From Gammaproteobacteria bacterium (GTDB lineage: Bacteria; Pseudomonadota; Gammaproteobacteria; JAJPIJ01): a stretch of 44,179 nt of DNA. Numbering within the stretch: position 1 is the stretch's first letter; every line of letters starts with the position of its first letter. The stretch covers positions 1 through 44,179 of the forward strand of contig JAJVHZ010000013.1 in the NCBI GenBank assembly GCA_022072255.1, given 5' to 3'. The position numbers and the translations under genes were made by a program. This document shows, in pieces, positions 1 to 7,659 of the stretch. The notes under the pieces are model-generated. The model was not told the DNA's origin. It saw nothing but the letters and a program-made list of their open reading frames with translations, and did not search any database.

Positions 1-170
1 CCGGTCACGACCTCGCCGGTCACGACCTCGCCGGTCACGACCTCGCCGGTCACGACCTCGCCGGTCTCGGCCTCGCCGGTCACGACCTCGCCGGTCACGA
101 CCTCGCCGGTCTCGGCCTCGCCGGTCACGACCTCGCCGGTCTCGGCCTCGCCGGTCTCGGCCTCGCCGGT
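1..170. repeat. 15-bp tandem repeat, two unit types
   Basis: Eleven full units and one 5-base partial unit. Type A is CCGGTCACGACCTCG and type B is CCGGTCTCGGCCTCG, in the order AAAABAABABB on the plus strand. The unit length is a multiple of three, so it stays in frame in the leftward gene and encodes EVVTG (A) or EAETG (B). The array continues beyond the window edge. Units are identical within each type, which suggests recent slippage or recombination. Confidence 0.97.
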
Positions 171-344
171 GGCGGCGGCGAGCGAGATGCCGGCGCCGCT
201 GAGCCCGATGAGGCCGAGCGCGGCAGCCGGGACCGCCGACAGCCCGTGACCCTCCTGGGCACCAGCGGCGGCCGGGATCGCCAACAGGCCGGTGGCCAGC
301 CATGCGCCGATGCGACGCCCGGTGTGACCCGATCGCGAAGACAT
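1..344 (-). CDS. Secreted pentapeptide-repeat-like protein with EVVTG/EAETG tandem repeats (partial, C-terminus outside window)
   Basis: This leftward reading frame starts at the ATG at 344-342, behind a GGGTGAGG ribosome-binding site, and runs off the left edge; about 114 residues are visible. Residues 1-29 look like a Sec signal peptide (basic start, hydrophobic core from residue 13, AAAGA before Gln30). A second small-residue-rich hydrophobic stretch covers about 36-58 and contains a G-x-x-G-x-S-G-x-G pattern. From residue 61 the protein is a run of five-residue repeats, EAETG or EVVTG, acidic and Thr/Gly-rich. I do not recognise the family. The signal peptide implies export; the second hydrophobic stretch could be a membrane anchor or assembly segment. 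The function is unknown. The frame is open throughout and the start and RBS are good. Confidence 0.7.
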   Translation of the reverse strand, partial: MSSRSGHTGRRIGAWLATGLLAIPAAAGAQEGHGLSAVPAAALGLIGLSGAGISLAAATGEAETGEAETGEVVTGEAETGEVVTGEVVTGEAETGEVVTGEVVTGEVVTGEVVT

Positions 345-639
345 GAACCTCACCCTCTCTTACGCCGCGGTTGCGCAATCGCCGGCTGCGCCTGCGGATC
401 AGGCGTCGGACGGTGACCGTTCCGGGCATCTCCCGAATTTCGGGATATCGTACGAAAAGGCAGGGTGGCGCGGTAGGGAAAAATTCCTAAATTCAGCCAT
501 ATTTTTTATGTAGTTATATCGATAAAATGAATTTTTTATTTAGATAAAAAACTTTAGGAAAGGCTTTCAACTGGCTGCAATCGCTGAGAGTTGAGCGAAC
601 AAATTCTAACTCACTGATTATATGAAAAGAATTGAGGAA

Positions 640-832
640 TGGCCGCGGTCACGCGACCCATCACGCCCTCCCCGTTGCCCGGGCTCCTCTGTCGAAACAG
701 TTGCGCCATCCGCTACCGCGGACTGTCCTCGCGCTCGAGCCGCCAGCGGAAGTCCGACATCCACGGCAGCAGCACCCGCACGGGTCGGCCGAGCGCACCG
801 GCGAGGTGTGCCGCGGCTGCCCCCACAGGCGC
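640..832 (-). pseudogene. C-terminal remnant of a TPR-type (O-GlcNAc-transferase-like) glycosyltransferase
   Basis: Read leftward, the frame from about 820 gives HLAGALGRPVRVLLPW, MSDFRWRLEREDSPR, a TAG at 715-713, then RMAQLFRQRSPGNGEGV and MGRVTAAI in the same frame. This follows the C-terminal pattern of bacterial TPR/glycosyltransferase proteins (HLAGALGRPVW.LLP, DWRWL..R.DSPWYP, LFRQ..PGDW..V..RV), with the stop falling where the family usually has Tyr. Upstream homology fades and the frame soon enters a REP element, so only about the last 60 codons survive. No start or RBS is present. This was recognised from memory of the family; a search would settle it. Confidence 0.6.
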
Positions 833-854
833 TCGCAACGGGTACACAAGGTTC

Positions 855-922
855 GTGGAAGCGGCTTCAGCCGCGAATGGGACTGGGCGCGGGGTCAATC
901 GCGGCTGAAGCCGCTCCTACGG
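855..922. repeat. Pair of inverted REP-type palindromes
   Basis: GGAAGCGGCTTCAGCCGCGA occurs at 857-876, and the reverse complement of the near-identical GGAGCGGCTTCAGCCGCGA at 899-917, extended by CTAC to 921. The two copies are head to head with 22 bases between them. Each core, GCGGCTTCAGCCGC, is itself almost palindromic. GTAGGAGCGGCTTCAGCCGC is the consensus-like form of a REP family widespread in gammaproteobacteria. I saw no other copy in the window. Confidence 0.8.
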
Positions 923-1003
923 CCGGTCTTACGGTCTGTCCCACGACGCGGAGGGTGGGCGGAAGGCCTGGGCGTGGGTATTGAATAAAAAAATTATTTA
1001 TAT

Positions 1004-1024
1004 CAATTAAATATGGTTTAATTG
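1004..1024. promoter_or_regulatory. Perfect 8-bp inverted repeat upstream of gspD (candidate operator)
   Basis: CAATTAAA (1004-1011) and TTTAATTG (1017-1024) flank TATGG. The element sits at the end of an AT-rich block and only 4 bases before the GTG start of the secretin frame. If an operator, it would overlap the promoter or leader. Its position makes translation from the GTG at 1029 less likely than from the ATG at 1065. Confidence 0.45.
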
Positions 1025-1028
1025 TCGT

Positions 1029-3041
1029 GTGAACTCTCATGCCGAACGGACAGTTGTCCCGGTTATGCGTCCCGTATCTCGGGAGATCCATCGGGCGGGC
1101 ATCGGCCGCACGATCGCGCGGACATTGCTGGCGGTCGGCCTGGTCGCGCTGGGCGTCTGGGCCCGGGCGGCCGAGCCGGACCTGCGCGGAATCGACATCC
1201 GCCAGTACATCGAGTGGGTGGCGGCGCGCACGGGGCGCAGTTTCGTCGTCGACCCGCGGGTGCAGGGGAAGGTGGACATCGTCGGCGAGATGCCGGCGGA
1301 GCCGGGCGCGTTCTACCGCGTCTTCGAGTCGGTGATGCGCGTGCAAGGCTATGCGCTGATCGAGAGCGGCCGGGTCGTGAAGATCGTGCCGCAGATCGTC
1401 GGCCGCACGCTCGGACAGAACGACTCGAGCGGACGATTCGGCGGCGAGGCGCTCGTAACCAAGGTCATCCACCTGCGCTATCTCACGGTCGCGGAGCTCG
1501 TGCCGGTGTTGCAGCCGCTGGTGCCGCCCGAGGCGTACATGAATCGCGACGTCGGCAGCAACACGCTCGTGATCGCCGACACGCGCGCCAACGTCGAGCG
1601 CATCGCCTTCATCATCGATGCGATTGACCAGCCGCCGGATCGCGTGGTCGAGATCGCGCCGCTGCAGCACGCGCGCGCCGACGACCTGGCCCGGCAGCTA
1701 AACGAGGTCGTGTCTCGCGACATGGCGACGATGTTCAAGCCCGCCGTGCCCGCCATCGCCGATGCACGCAGCAACAGCGTGCTCATCAACGGCAGCCGCG
1801 GGGAGATCGCATTCATGCGCCGGTTGATCGCCGACCTCGACGCTGCCGCGCCGGCGGCCGGCGGCGCCGCCGTCGTGTATCTCCGGCATGCGAGCGCCGG
1901 GGATCTCGTCGAGACGCTGCAGGGCGTTGAAGAACGCCTGATCGGCGCGCAAGAGGATGCCCCCTCCGGCAGCGCCGCGCTGGTGGCCGCCGCCGTCGCG
2001 AGCCTGGAGAGTGGCGGCGAGCCGCCGCCGCCGACGGCCCCTGCCGCCAGTGCCGGGAGCAGGGCCCAGTCGCTGTCGATTGCAGCCGATGCGCGCACCA
2101 ACGCGATCGTCATGCATGGCCCGCCGTCACGCATCGAGGCGATGCGCGCGGTGATCGCCGCGCTGGACGTCGCGCGCGCCCAGGTGCATGTCGAGGCGCT
2201 CGTGGCCGAAGTCAGCGCCACGCGCGCGGCGGAATTCGGCATCCAGTGGCGTACGGACACGCCGGGCACGGGCGCGCTTGCCGGCATCATCCTGCCCGGC
2301 ACCGAGGCGGGCGACATCCAGGATCTGACGGGCGAGGCCGCGCAGCTCGGCACCGGCCTGAGCCTGGGGTTCCTCGATGCGGGCGCGGCGCGTGGACTGC
2401 TGCGGGCGCTCGCCACCGACGGCTCTTCGAACGTACTCGCCACGCCGTCGCTGGCGACGCTCGACAACGAGGAGGCCGAGATCCTGGTCGGCCAGAACGT
2501 GCCCATATTGATCGGGCAGTACACGACCACGGGTAGCGGAGACGGCGTGAATAACCCGTTTCAGACCGTGGAACGCCGGGATGTGGGCGTGCGGCTCAAG
2601 GTGAAGCCGCAGATCACCCGGGGCGAGCTGGTGCGCCTCACGGTGGAGCAGGAACTCTCTGCGGTGGCGCCGGGCAGCGTTGCCGCGGATCTCATCCTCG
2701 ACAAGCGCGCGATCAGGACCGATGTGGTCGTGCAGGACGGCCAGACCATCGTCATCGGTGGACTGGTGAGCGAGGATGTGCGACAGGGCACGCAGAAGGT
2801 CCCGGTGCTGGGCGGCCTGCCGGTACTCGGCGATGCCGCGCGCGACCGCCGCAGCGACGTCACCTATGCCAACGTGCTCGTGTTCCTGCGCCCGACGATC
2901 ATTCGCGACGCCGCACGGGCCGCGGCGGTCACCGATGAGGCGATCATCGACCTGCGAAGCGGGCACAGAACCTCGAGCTCGCCCGTGACACTGCTGCCCG
3001 GCGTCTCCACGCCCGCGCTTCCGTCAATGCCATCACGTTAG
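1029..3041 (+). CDS. gspD: Type II secretion system secretin GspD
   Basis: The protein forms the outer-membrane channel of a type II secretion system. The frame gives 670 residues, normal for GspD. A signal sequence ends near ARAAEP (about residue 49). An N0 domain follows (LRGIDIRQYIEWVAARTG), then N1-N3 ring domains with recurring patterns such as SNTLVIADTRANVERI and RSNSVLINGSRGEI, and a Ser/Pro-rich loop around residues 310-350. The secretin barrel begins near residue 375 and ends with VPVLGGLPVLGDA and LVFLRPTIIRD, the classic C-terminal signature. The start is GTG at 1029 or ATG at 1065; neither has a strong RBS and the signal peptide works with both. No other gsp gene lies beside it, so it is an orphan here. 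Confidence 0.9.
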   Translation: MNSHAERTVVPVMRPVSREIHRAGIGRTIARTLLAVGLVALGVWARAAEPDLRGIDIRQYIEWVAARTGRSFVVDPRVQGKVDIVGEMPAEPGAFYRVFESVMRVQGYALIESGRVVKIVPQIVGRTLGQNDSSGRFGGEALVTKVIHLRYLTVAELVPVLQPLVPPEAYMNRDVGSNTLVIADTRANVERIAFIIDAIDQPPDRVVEIAPLQHARADDLARQLNEVVSRDMATMFKPAVPAIADARSNSVLINGSRGEIAFMRRLIADLDAAAPAAGGAAVVYLRHASAGDLVETLQGVEERLIGAQEDAPSGSAALVAAAVASLESGGEPPPPTAPAASAGSRAQSLSIAADARTNAIVMHGPPSRIEAMRAVIAALDVARAQVHVEALVAEVSATRAAEFGIQWRTDTPGTGALAGIILPGTEAGDIQDLTGEAAQLGTGLSLGFLDAGAARGLLRALATDGSSNVLATPSLATLDNEEAEILVGQNVPILIGQYTTTGSGDGVNNPFQTVERRDVGVRLKVKPQITRGELVRLTVEQELSAVAPGSVAADLILDKRAIRTDVVVQDGQTIVIGGLVSEDVRQGTQKVPVLGGLPVLGDAARDRRSDVTYANVLVFLRPTIIRDAARAAAVTDEAIIDLRSGHRTSSSPVTLLPGVSTPALPSMPSR

Positions 3042-3241
3042 CCAGCAGGTCACCCAGGAGCGCGCAAGGTGGAGCCCGGGATCGAGGGCGGCATCGAGGC
3101 AGTGCGGACGCGCGCCCCTGTGGATGTCCTCACCGGCGGCCGCGGCGGACAAGGTTCTACACAAAAGGGTACCGCGAATCTTGAGCACGGCGTCGCAGCC
3201 TTCAAAAGGCGTGGGATCCGAATGGCGGGATGACCTGTGGT

Positions 3242-3904
3242 TCAGATCTTTATCACGCCGTGACGGATGGCGATGCGCGCGAGTTCGGCCGCGGTGCTCA
3301 CGTCCAGCTTGTTCTTGATCTGCGTGCTGTAATTGGCGACCGTCTTGTAGCTGAGCGACAGCCGCTTGGATATGTCGTTCACGTTCAGTCCCTCCGCGAG
3401 CAGGCAGAAGATCTCGAACTCGCGCGTCGAAAGGGTCTCGAAGGGCGTGTTGCGGCCGCGCGTCTTCTGGAATGCCAGCCGCTGCGCAATATCCGCGTCC
3501 AGGAAGATGTCGCCGCTGGCAATCTTGCGCACTGCTTCGACCAGCACCTCCGGCGCGCTGCTCTTGGTGATGTAGCCGCGCGCGCCGGCCTGCAGCGCCT
3601 GTTCGACGAAGACGGTGTCCTCGTGCATGCTGAAGACGAGGATCTTCGCATCCGGGTCGCGGGCGATGATGCGCCGTATCGCCTCCAGCCCGCCGATACC
3701 GGGCAGCGACAGGTCCATGATGACGATGTCCGGCTTCTTGTCGATGAACTCCCGCAAGGCGGACTGGCCATTGTCGGCCTCGGCGATTACCTCGATGTTG
3801 GCGGTGTGCTGCAGCAGGGTGCTGTACCCGGCCCGCACCACGGCATGATCGTCCACCAGCAGGATGCTGATCTTGCGACTGCGTTCTTCCGGCCTCTCAG
3901 ACAT
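3242..3904 (-). CDS. NarL/FixJ-family response regulator (MoxX-like)
   Basis: A 220-residue two-component regulator. The receiver domain (about 11-130) has the acidic pair in LLVDDH, the phospho-acceptor Asp64 in VIMDLSLPG and Lys114. A LuxR-type helix-turn-helix spans about 154-215 (LSTREFEIFCLLAEG, NVNDISKRLSLSYKTV). It starts at ATG 3904; its first 8 bases overlap the end of the kinase gene, so the two are translationally coupled. The partner kinase resembles MoxY of methanol-oxidation control, which makes MoxX-type regulation a reasonable inference given the pqq locus in the same window. Its targets cannot be read from sequence; neighbouring gspD or the divergent TonB2 operon are also candidates. 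Confidence 0.9.
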   Translation of the reverse strand: MSERPEERSRKISILLVDDHAVVRAGYSTLLQHTANIEVIAEADNGQSALREFIDKKPDIVIMDLSLPGIGGLEAIRRIIARDPDAKILVFSMHEDTVFVEQALQAGARGYITKSSAPEVLVEAVRKIASGDIFLDADIAQRLAFQKTRGRNTPFETLSTREFEIFCLLAEGLNVNDISKRLSLSYKTVANYSTQIKNKLDVSTAAELARIAIRHGVIKI

Positions 3905-5252
3905 TGGGGATCTCTCCATCCATCGGCAAAGTGATACGTAGGTGTACGCCCGCACCCGGCGCGGTGCGCAGCTCGAATTGACCGTTGAGCGCCTCGGTGC
4001 GCTCGCGCATGCCGAGCAGCCCGAGTCCGTCGGTGGTGTGCTGTGCGTCGAATCCGATGCCGTTGTCGGCCATCGATATCTCGACAACCTCGCGCATGCC
4101 GCCGATGTCGCGGACCGTGCGTCTGACGGACACCTCCACTTCGGTCGCCCTGGCATGCTTGGCGATGTTCGTGAGGGCCTCCTGCACGATACGGAAGACG
4201 TTGATCTTCGCCTCGTCCGTGAGCCTGCCGAACTCGCCATCGACGCTGAGCCGGCAGAAGCTCTCCTCGTGACGATCGTTCCATTCGTCGATCACGTTCT
4301 GCAGCGCCGGGACCAGGCCGAGCTCGTCGAGAATGACGGGGCGCAGCCGTCGCATCATGCCGCGCACGACGTCGTAGATCCGTTGCGAGGTTTCCACGAT
4401 CGTCTGGGTGCTCTGCGCGATACCCGGCTGATTCCCCGCGCGCTGGCCGATGGAGACGGCCAGCGCCTTGATGGCGCTCACCGACTGCCCGAGCTCGTCG
4501 TGCAGCTCGTGCGCCAGGTACCGGCGTTCCTGCTCCTGGATGGCGAGCGACTTCTGCGCGAGCAGGCGGTTCTGCGCGCGGCTGCGCTCCAGCACCTCGG
4601 CCATCTGGTTGAACTTCTCGACGATGACGTCGAGCTCGGGCAGTCCGATGGACGGCAGGCGTGAGTTGTAGTCGCCACGCTCGATGTTGTCGAGGGCCTT
4701 GAGGATGGAGACGATCGGCTGCAGCGAGCGGCCGAGAGTGAAAAAGATGAGCCCGTTGGCGAGCACGGAGAAGACCACCAGCAGGCCCAGCAGCGCGCGC
4801 GCCTCCTTCCAGGCCTCGGTGATCTCGTCCGCGGGGTCCGCCTCGATCACCACCTGCAGGCCATAGGAGCCCGCCGGGGCGATGTTGCGCATGAGTCGCA
4901 GGGTTGGCGGCGTGACCAGCCGCACGAACCAGTCCGGCGCCTCGGCGGCGCGGGAGATCGAAAGCGACGGGTAGCCGGTCTCGCGGGTTCCGTCCGGCCG
5001 CAGCAGGTCGATGTGCAGGTGCCGGGTCTCCTCGAAGCGGGCGAGGTGCCCGAAGATCGTCTCGAGCGGGTTGGCCGCGGGCGTCGTGCGCGCAAGCGCG
5101 ACCTCCAGCAGATTGAGGGTAAGGTTGGCCGTCGAGCGTGTTTCCTCCTCCACCGCCCGGCGCGCGTAATGGATGACCAGCATGGCGCCCGCGGACAGTA
5201 CCAGCAGGAAAATCACGGTGATAAGGACATTGAGCCGGACGCGGAGGCTCAT
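3897..5252 (-). CDS. Membrane sensor histidine kinase, MoxY/NarX-like (HisKA_3)
   Basis: A 451-residue inner-membrane kinase. TM1 is about 8-28, the periplasmic region 29-152 and TM2 153-173, followed by a HAMP-like linker to about 225 and a HisKA_3 dimerisation domain with the phospho-acceptor in HELHDELGQ (His251). The HATPase_c domain has an N box (EALTNIAKHA, 358-367), DNGIGF (396-401) and GLGLLGM (409-415). The sensor region, with PDWFVRLVTPP around 107-116, resembles the LapD_MoxY_N domain of MoxY, which in methylotrophs takes part in control of methanol oxidation. That family assignment is from recognition only. It is transcribed away from the TonB2 operon, sharing a 145-base divergent intergenic region, and is coupled to the regulator gene downstream. 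Confidence 0.88.
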   Translation of the reverse strand: MSLRVRLNVLITVIFLLVLSAGAMLVIHYARRAVEEETRSTANLTLNLLEVALARTTPAANPLETIFGHLARFEETRHLHIDLLRPDGTRETGYPSLSISRAAEAPDWFVRLVTPPTLRLMRNIAPAGSYGLQVVIEADPADEITEAWKEARALLGLLVVFSVLANGLIFFTLGRSLQPIVSILKALDNIERGDYNSRLPSIGLPELDVIVEKFNQMAEVLERSRAQNRLLAQKSLAIQEQERRYLAHELHDELGQSVSAIKALAVSIGQRAGNQPGIAQSTQTIVETSQRIYDVVRGMMRRLRPVILDELGLVPALQNVIDEWNDRHEESFCRLSVDGEFGRLTDEAKINVFRIVQEALTNIAKHARATEVEVSVRRTVRDIGGMREVVEISMADNGIGFDAQHTTDGLGLLGMRERTEALNGQFELRTAPGAGVHLRITLPMDGEIPNV

Positions 5253-5397
5253 GCCGGGTGCCTGGATGCCGGTGCTTGAAAGGCGGACGCGCTATGCATA
5301 CCATGCACCGTTCCAAATCCCAGGAAAGCGGGTTATGTGGTTCATTCTAAATGGTATTTTGCGCCGTTGTATCCGGGCAATTGTTCCTCCAGGAATC

Positions 5398-6168
5398 ATG
5401 AAAATTTCCCTGCTTTGCGGGTTGCTCCTCGGGACGGCCATGGCGGCATCGGCCCAGGAGCCGGTCAAGGCGGCCATCGATGCCGCCGCCGCCGCGAATG
5501 CCGCGGCCGCGGAATCGCAGCAGCAAATCGACGCCATGGCCACGGACACGCAGTCCATGATCGAAGAGTACCGCAAGGTCGTGGCGCAGACCGAGGACCT
5601 GAAGGCCTACAACGATGAGGTCGAGCGCATGCTCGGCACGCAGAACAACGAGTTGGCCGCCCTGGCGCAGCAGACCCGCCCGAATGCCGTGACGCCGGAG
5701 CGGCTGTTGCCGCTGCTGCGCAAGATGGTCGATACCCTCGCGCAGTTCGTCAAGCTGGATTCGCCGTTTCTCGCCGAGGAGCGTGCCAACCGGGTCAAGG
5801 ACCTCGAGCAGCTCGTCGACCTCCCGGACGTAAGTCTCACCGAGAAATACCGCCGCATCATGGAGGCTTATCAGGTCGAGGCCGAATACGGCCGCACGAT
5901 CGAGGCCTACACGGGCGAATTGCCGGCCGGCGACGGGCCGGATGCCAGGGGCCGCACGGTGAACTTCCTGCGCGTCGGTCGCATGGCCCTGCTGTACGCC
6001 ACGCTCGACGGCGGCGAGTCGGGTTACTGGGACGCCGCAAGCAGGTCCTACAAGAGCCTGCCCTCGGAATTCAACCGCGAGATCGAGCACGGCCTGCAGA
6101 TCGCGCGCAAGGAGGCGGCACCGGATCTGCTGAAGATACCCCTGCCGGCGCCGGAGGTGGCGAAATGA
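5398..6168 (+). CDS. DUF3450 periplasmic coiled-coil protein of a TonB2 operon
   Basis: The ATG at 5398 has AGGA a few bases upstream and opens a clean signal peptide (MKISLLCGLLLGTAMAASAQ). The mature protein begins with an Ala-rich, heptad-like helical region (about 20-100) and continues with conserved blocks such as LLPLLRKMVDTLAQFVKLDSPF and GRTVNFLRVGRMALLY, features of DUF3450. It is 256 residues long. In marine gammaproteobacteria DUF3450 genes open operons encoding TtpC, ExbB2, ExbD2 and TonB2, the same order as here. The protein probably acts in the periplasm alongside TtpC; its molecular role is not established. The gene overlaps the next one by 4 bases (ATGA). A TG-n-TATTTT extended -10 at 5352-5360 is a possible promoter. 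Confidence 0.88.
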   Translation: MKISLLCGLLLGTAMAASAQEPVKAAIDAAAAANAAAAESQQQIDAMATDTQSMIEEYRKVVAQTEDLKAYNDEVERMLGTQNNELAALAQQTRPNAVTPERLLPLLRKMVDTLAQFVKLDSPFLAEERANRVKDLEQLVDLPDVSLTEKYRRIMEAYQVEAEYGRTIEAYTGELPAGDGPDARGRTVNFLRVGRMALLYATLDGGESGYWDAASRSYKSLPSEFNREIEHGLQIARKEAAPDLLKIPLPAPEVAK

Positions 6169-7631
6169 CGGCGCCATCCAGCGTCAGCGCGCAGGGCGCG
6201 GTCCCTGGCGCTCGCCCGTCGCACCGTCCGCCGGCCGCCGTATTCCGGGCGGCGTGCGCGGCGCTGCTGCTGGCGGCGGCGTCGGCCGGCGCCGTGGCGG
6301 CGCCGCAGTCGCTGGACGATCTGCTCGGCAACATCGTCCGCGAGCAGGAGGCCGCCCGGCAGCGCAATGCCGAGCGCGAGAAGAAATTCGCCGAGGCACG
6401 TGACCAGCAGGCGGCCCTGCTGGCGCAGGCCAAGGCCGCGCTGGCGGCCGAGCAGGCCCGGGCCGAGCAGCTCAAGACGAGGTTTTCGAGCAACGAAACG
6501 ACCATCGCCGAGCAGATGCGCGAGAGCGAGGCCGGCGACGGCGAGCTGCGCGACTTCGATGCGGTGGTGCGGCAACTGGCCACCGATCTGAAGGGCATGC
6601 TGGATGCCTCGCTGGTGTCGGCGCAGATGCCGCAGCGGCTGGCGTTCGTCGAGTCGCTGGCCGAGGCCGAGGACAAGCCGACCATGGACGATATCGAGCG
6701 CCTCTGGCAGGTGGTGCTGGAGGAGATCATCGAGTCGGGCAAGATCGTGCAGTTCCGGACCAACGTCATCTCCGCGCAGGGCAAGGACGAGCCCCGGACC
6801 GTCACGCGGCTGGGCGTCTTCAGCGCCACCTCCGACGGGGATTTCCTGCGCTACGCCCCCGAGGTGCATCAGCTCGTGGAGCAGGCGCGGCAGCCGCCCG
6901 GTGTCTATCGCCGCATGGCCAAGGCGCATGCGCAGTCCAGGGAAGGCCTGACCACGGTCGCCTTCGACCCCACCCGCGGCTCCATGCTGGCGATCCTCTC
7001 GCAGGAACCGACGCTGTGGGAACGCATCAAACAGGCCAGGCTCATCGGTTTCATCACGCTGGGCCTGGGCGGCTTCGCCGTCCTGATCGCGATCTGGCGC
7101 TTTTTCTCCCTGTCGGCCATCGCCCGCGCGGTGGGGCGTCAGCAGCGCAGCAAGGAGGTGGACACGGGCAATCCGCTCGGGCGCGTGCTCGCGGCGTACA
7201 CGGAGAACCGCCATGTCGATGCGGAAACGCTCGAGCGCAAGCTCGACGAGGCGATCATCCGCGAGCTTCCGCCAATACAGCGTGGCCTGGGGGCGCTGCT
7301 GGTGATCGCCGAGGCCGCGCCGCTGCTCGGCCTGCTCGGCACCGTGAGCGGTATGGTGGCCACCTTCCAGGCGCTCAGCATGTTCGGCGCCGGCGACGCC
7401 AAGGTGGTGGCGGGCGGCATCTCCGAGGCGCTGGTGGCGACGATCATCGGCCTGTGCGTGGCCATTCCCTGCCTGGTCATGCACAGCTTCCTGAAGAGCA
7501 AGAGCGACGGCATCGTGCAGGTGCTCGACGAGCAGGCCGCCGGCATGGTGGCCAAGCTCGCCGAGGCGCACCTGCGCCAGCGCGCGGCGGTGCGGGCGGC
7601 CGCTCCGGCCCCGCACCTGGCGAAGAACTGA
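6165..7631 (+). CDS. TtpC-like MotA/TolQ/ExbB proton-channel protein with long periplasmic domain
   Basis: A 488-residue protein, about twice the length of ordinary ExbB. It has a signal peptide ending near AGAVAAP, a charged coiled-coil region (about 50-130, QEAARQRNAEREKKFAEARD) and a further periplasmic domain to about 285. A transmembrane segment follows (IGFITLGLGGFAVLIAIW), and then the MotA/TolQ/ExbB domain, with the hallmark APLLGLLGTVSGMVATFQ and GGISEALVATIIGLCVAIP. This layout matches TtpC, the fourth component of TonB2 systems in Vibrio and relatives, which helps transmit energy to TonB2. The gene is coupled to DUF3450 upstream (ATGA overlap) and followed after 28 bases by a second exbB. 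Confidence 0.9.
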   Translation: MTAPSSVSAQGAVPGARPSHRPPAAVFRAACAALLLAAASAGAVAAPQSLDDLLGNIVREQEAARQRNAEREKKFAEARDQQAALLAQAKAALAAEQARAEQLKTRFSSNETTIAEQMRESEAGDGELRDFDAVVRQLATDLKGMLDASLVSAQMPQRLAFVESLAEAEDKPTMDDIERLWQVVLEEIIESGKIVQFRTNVISAQGKDEPRTVTRLGVFSATSDGDFLRYAPEVHQLVEQARQPPGVYRRMAKAHAQSREGLTTVAFDPTRGSMLAILSQEPTLWERIKQARLIGFITLGLGGFAVLIAIWRFFSLSAIARAVGRQQRSKEVDTGNPLGRVLAAYTENRHVDAETLERKLDEAIIRELPPIQRGLGALLVIAEAAPLLGLLGTVSGMVATFQALSMFGAGDAKVVAGGISEALVATIIGLCVAIPCLVMHSFLKSKSDGIVQVLDEQAAGMVAKLAEAHLRQRAAVRAAAPAPHLAKN

Positions 7632-7659
7632 CCCGCACCCGGCGGCCCGAGGCAAGAGC

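Larger units (their letters stand above)
345..1028. other. Long intergenic interval with AT-rich blocks, gene remnant and REP pair
   Basis: This 684-base stretch has no convincing intact gene. Bases 480-620 and 977-1024 are strikingly AT-rich for this genome. The first block contains the separated inverted repeat TTCCTAAA (485-492) / TTTAGGAA (553-560) and a hairpin TTTTTTAT-TAG-ATAAAAAA (533-551). The interval between the blocks holds a decayed glycosyltransferase fragment and two REP palindromes. Promoters for the repeat-protein gene and for gspD must lie here, but I cannot fix either one. Confidence 0.7.

Noticed and set aside
1-170. CRISPR array
   Set aside because: The 15-bp units are directly abutting with no spacers and read in frame as protein repeats.
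166-260. PEP-CTERM-type sorting signal in the VPAAALGLIGLSGAG stretch
   Set aside because: It lies near the N-terminus just after a signal peptide; PEP-CTERM signals are C-terminal and followed by a basic tail.
622-988. Small rightward open frames with ATG starts
   Set aside because: Arg/Pro-rich translations, several overlapping frames and no RBS; the remnant on the other strand and the REP pair explain the region better.
867-1670. Long leftward frame against the 5' half of gspD
   Set aside because: Composition is typical of antisense to a GC-rich gene (Asp/Arg/His-rich), and gspD on the plus strand is clear.
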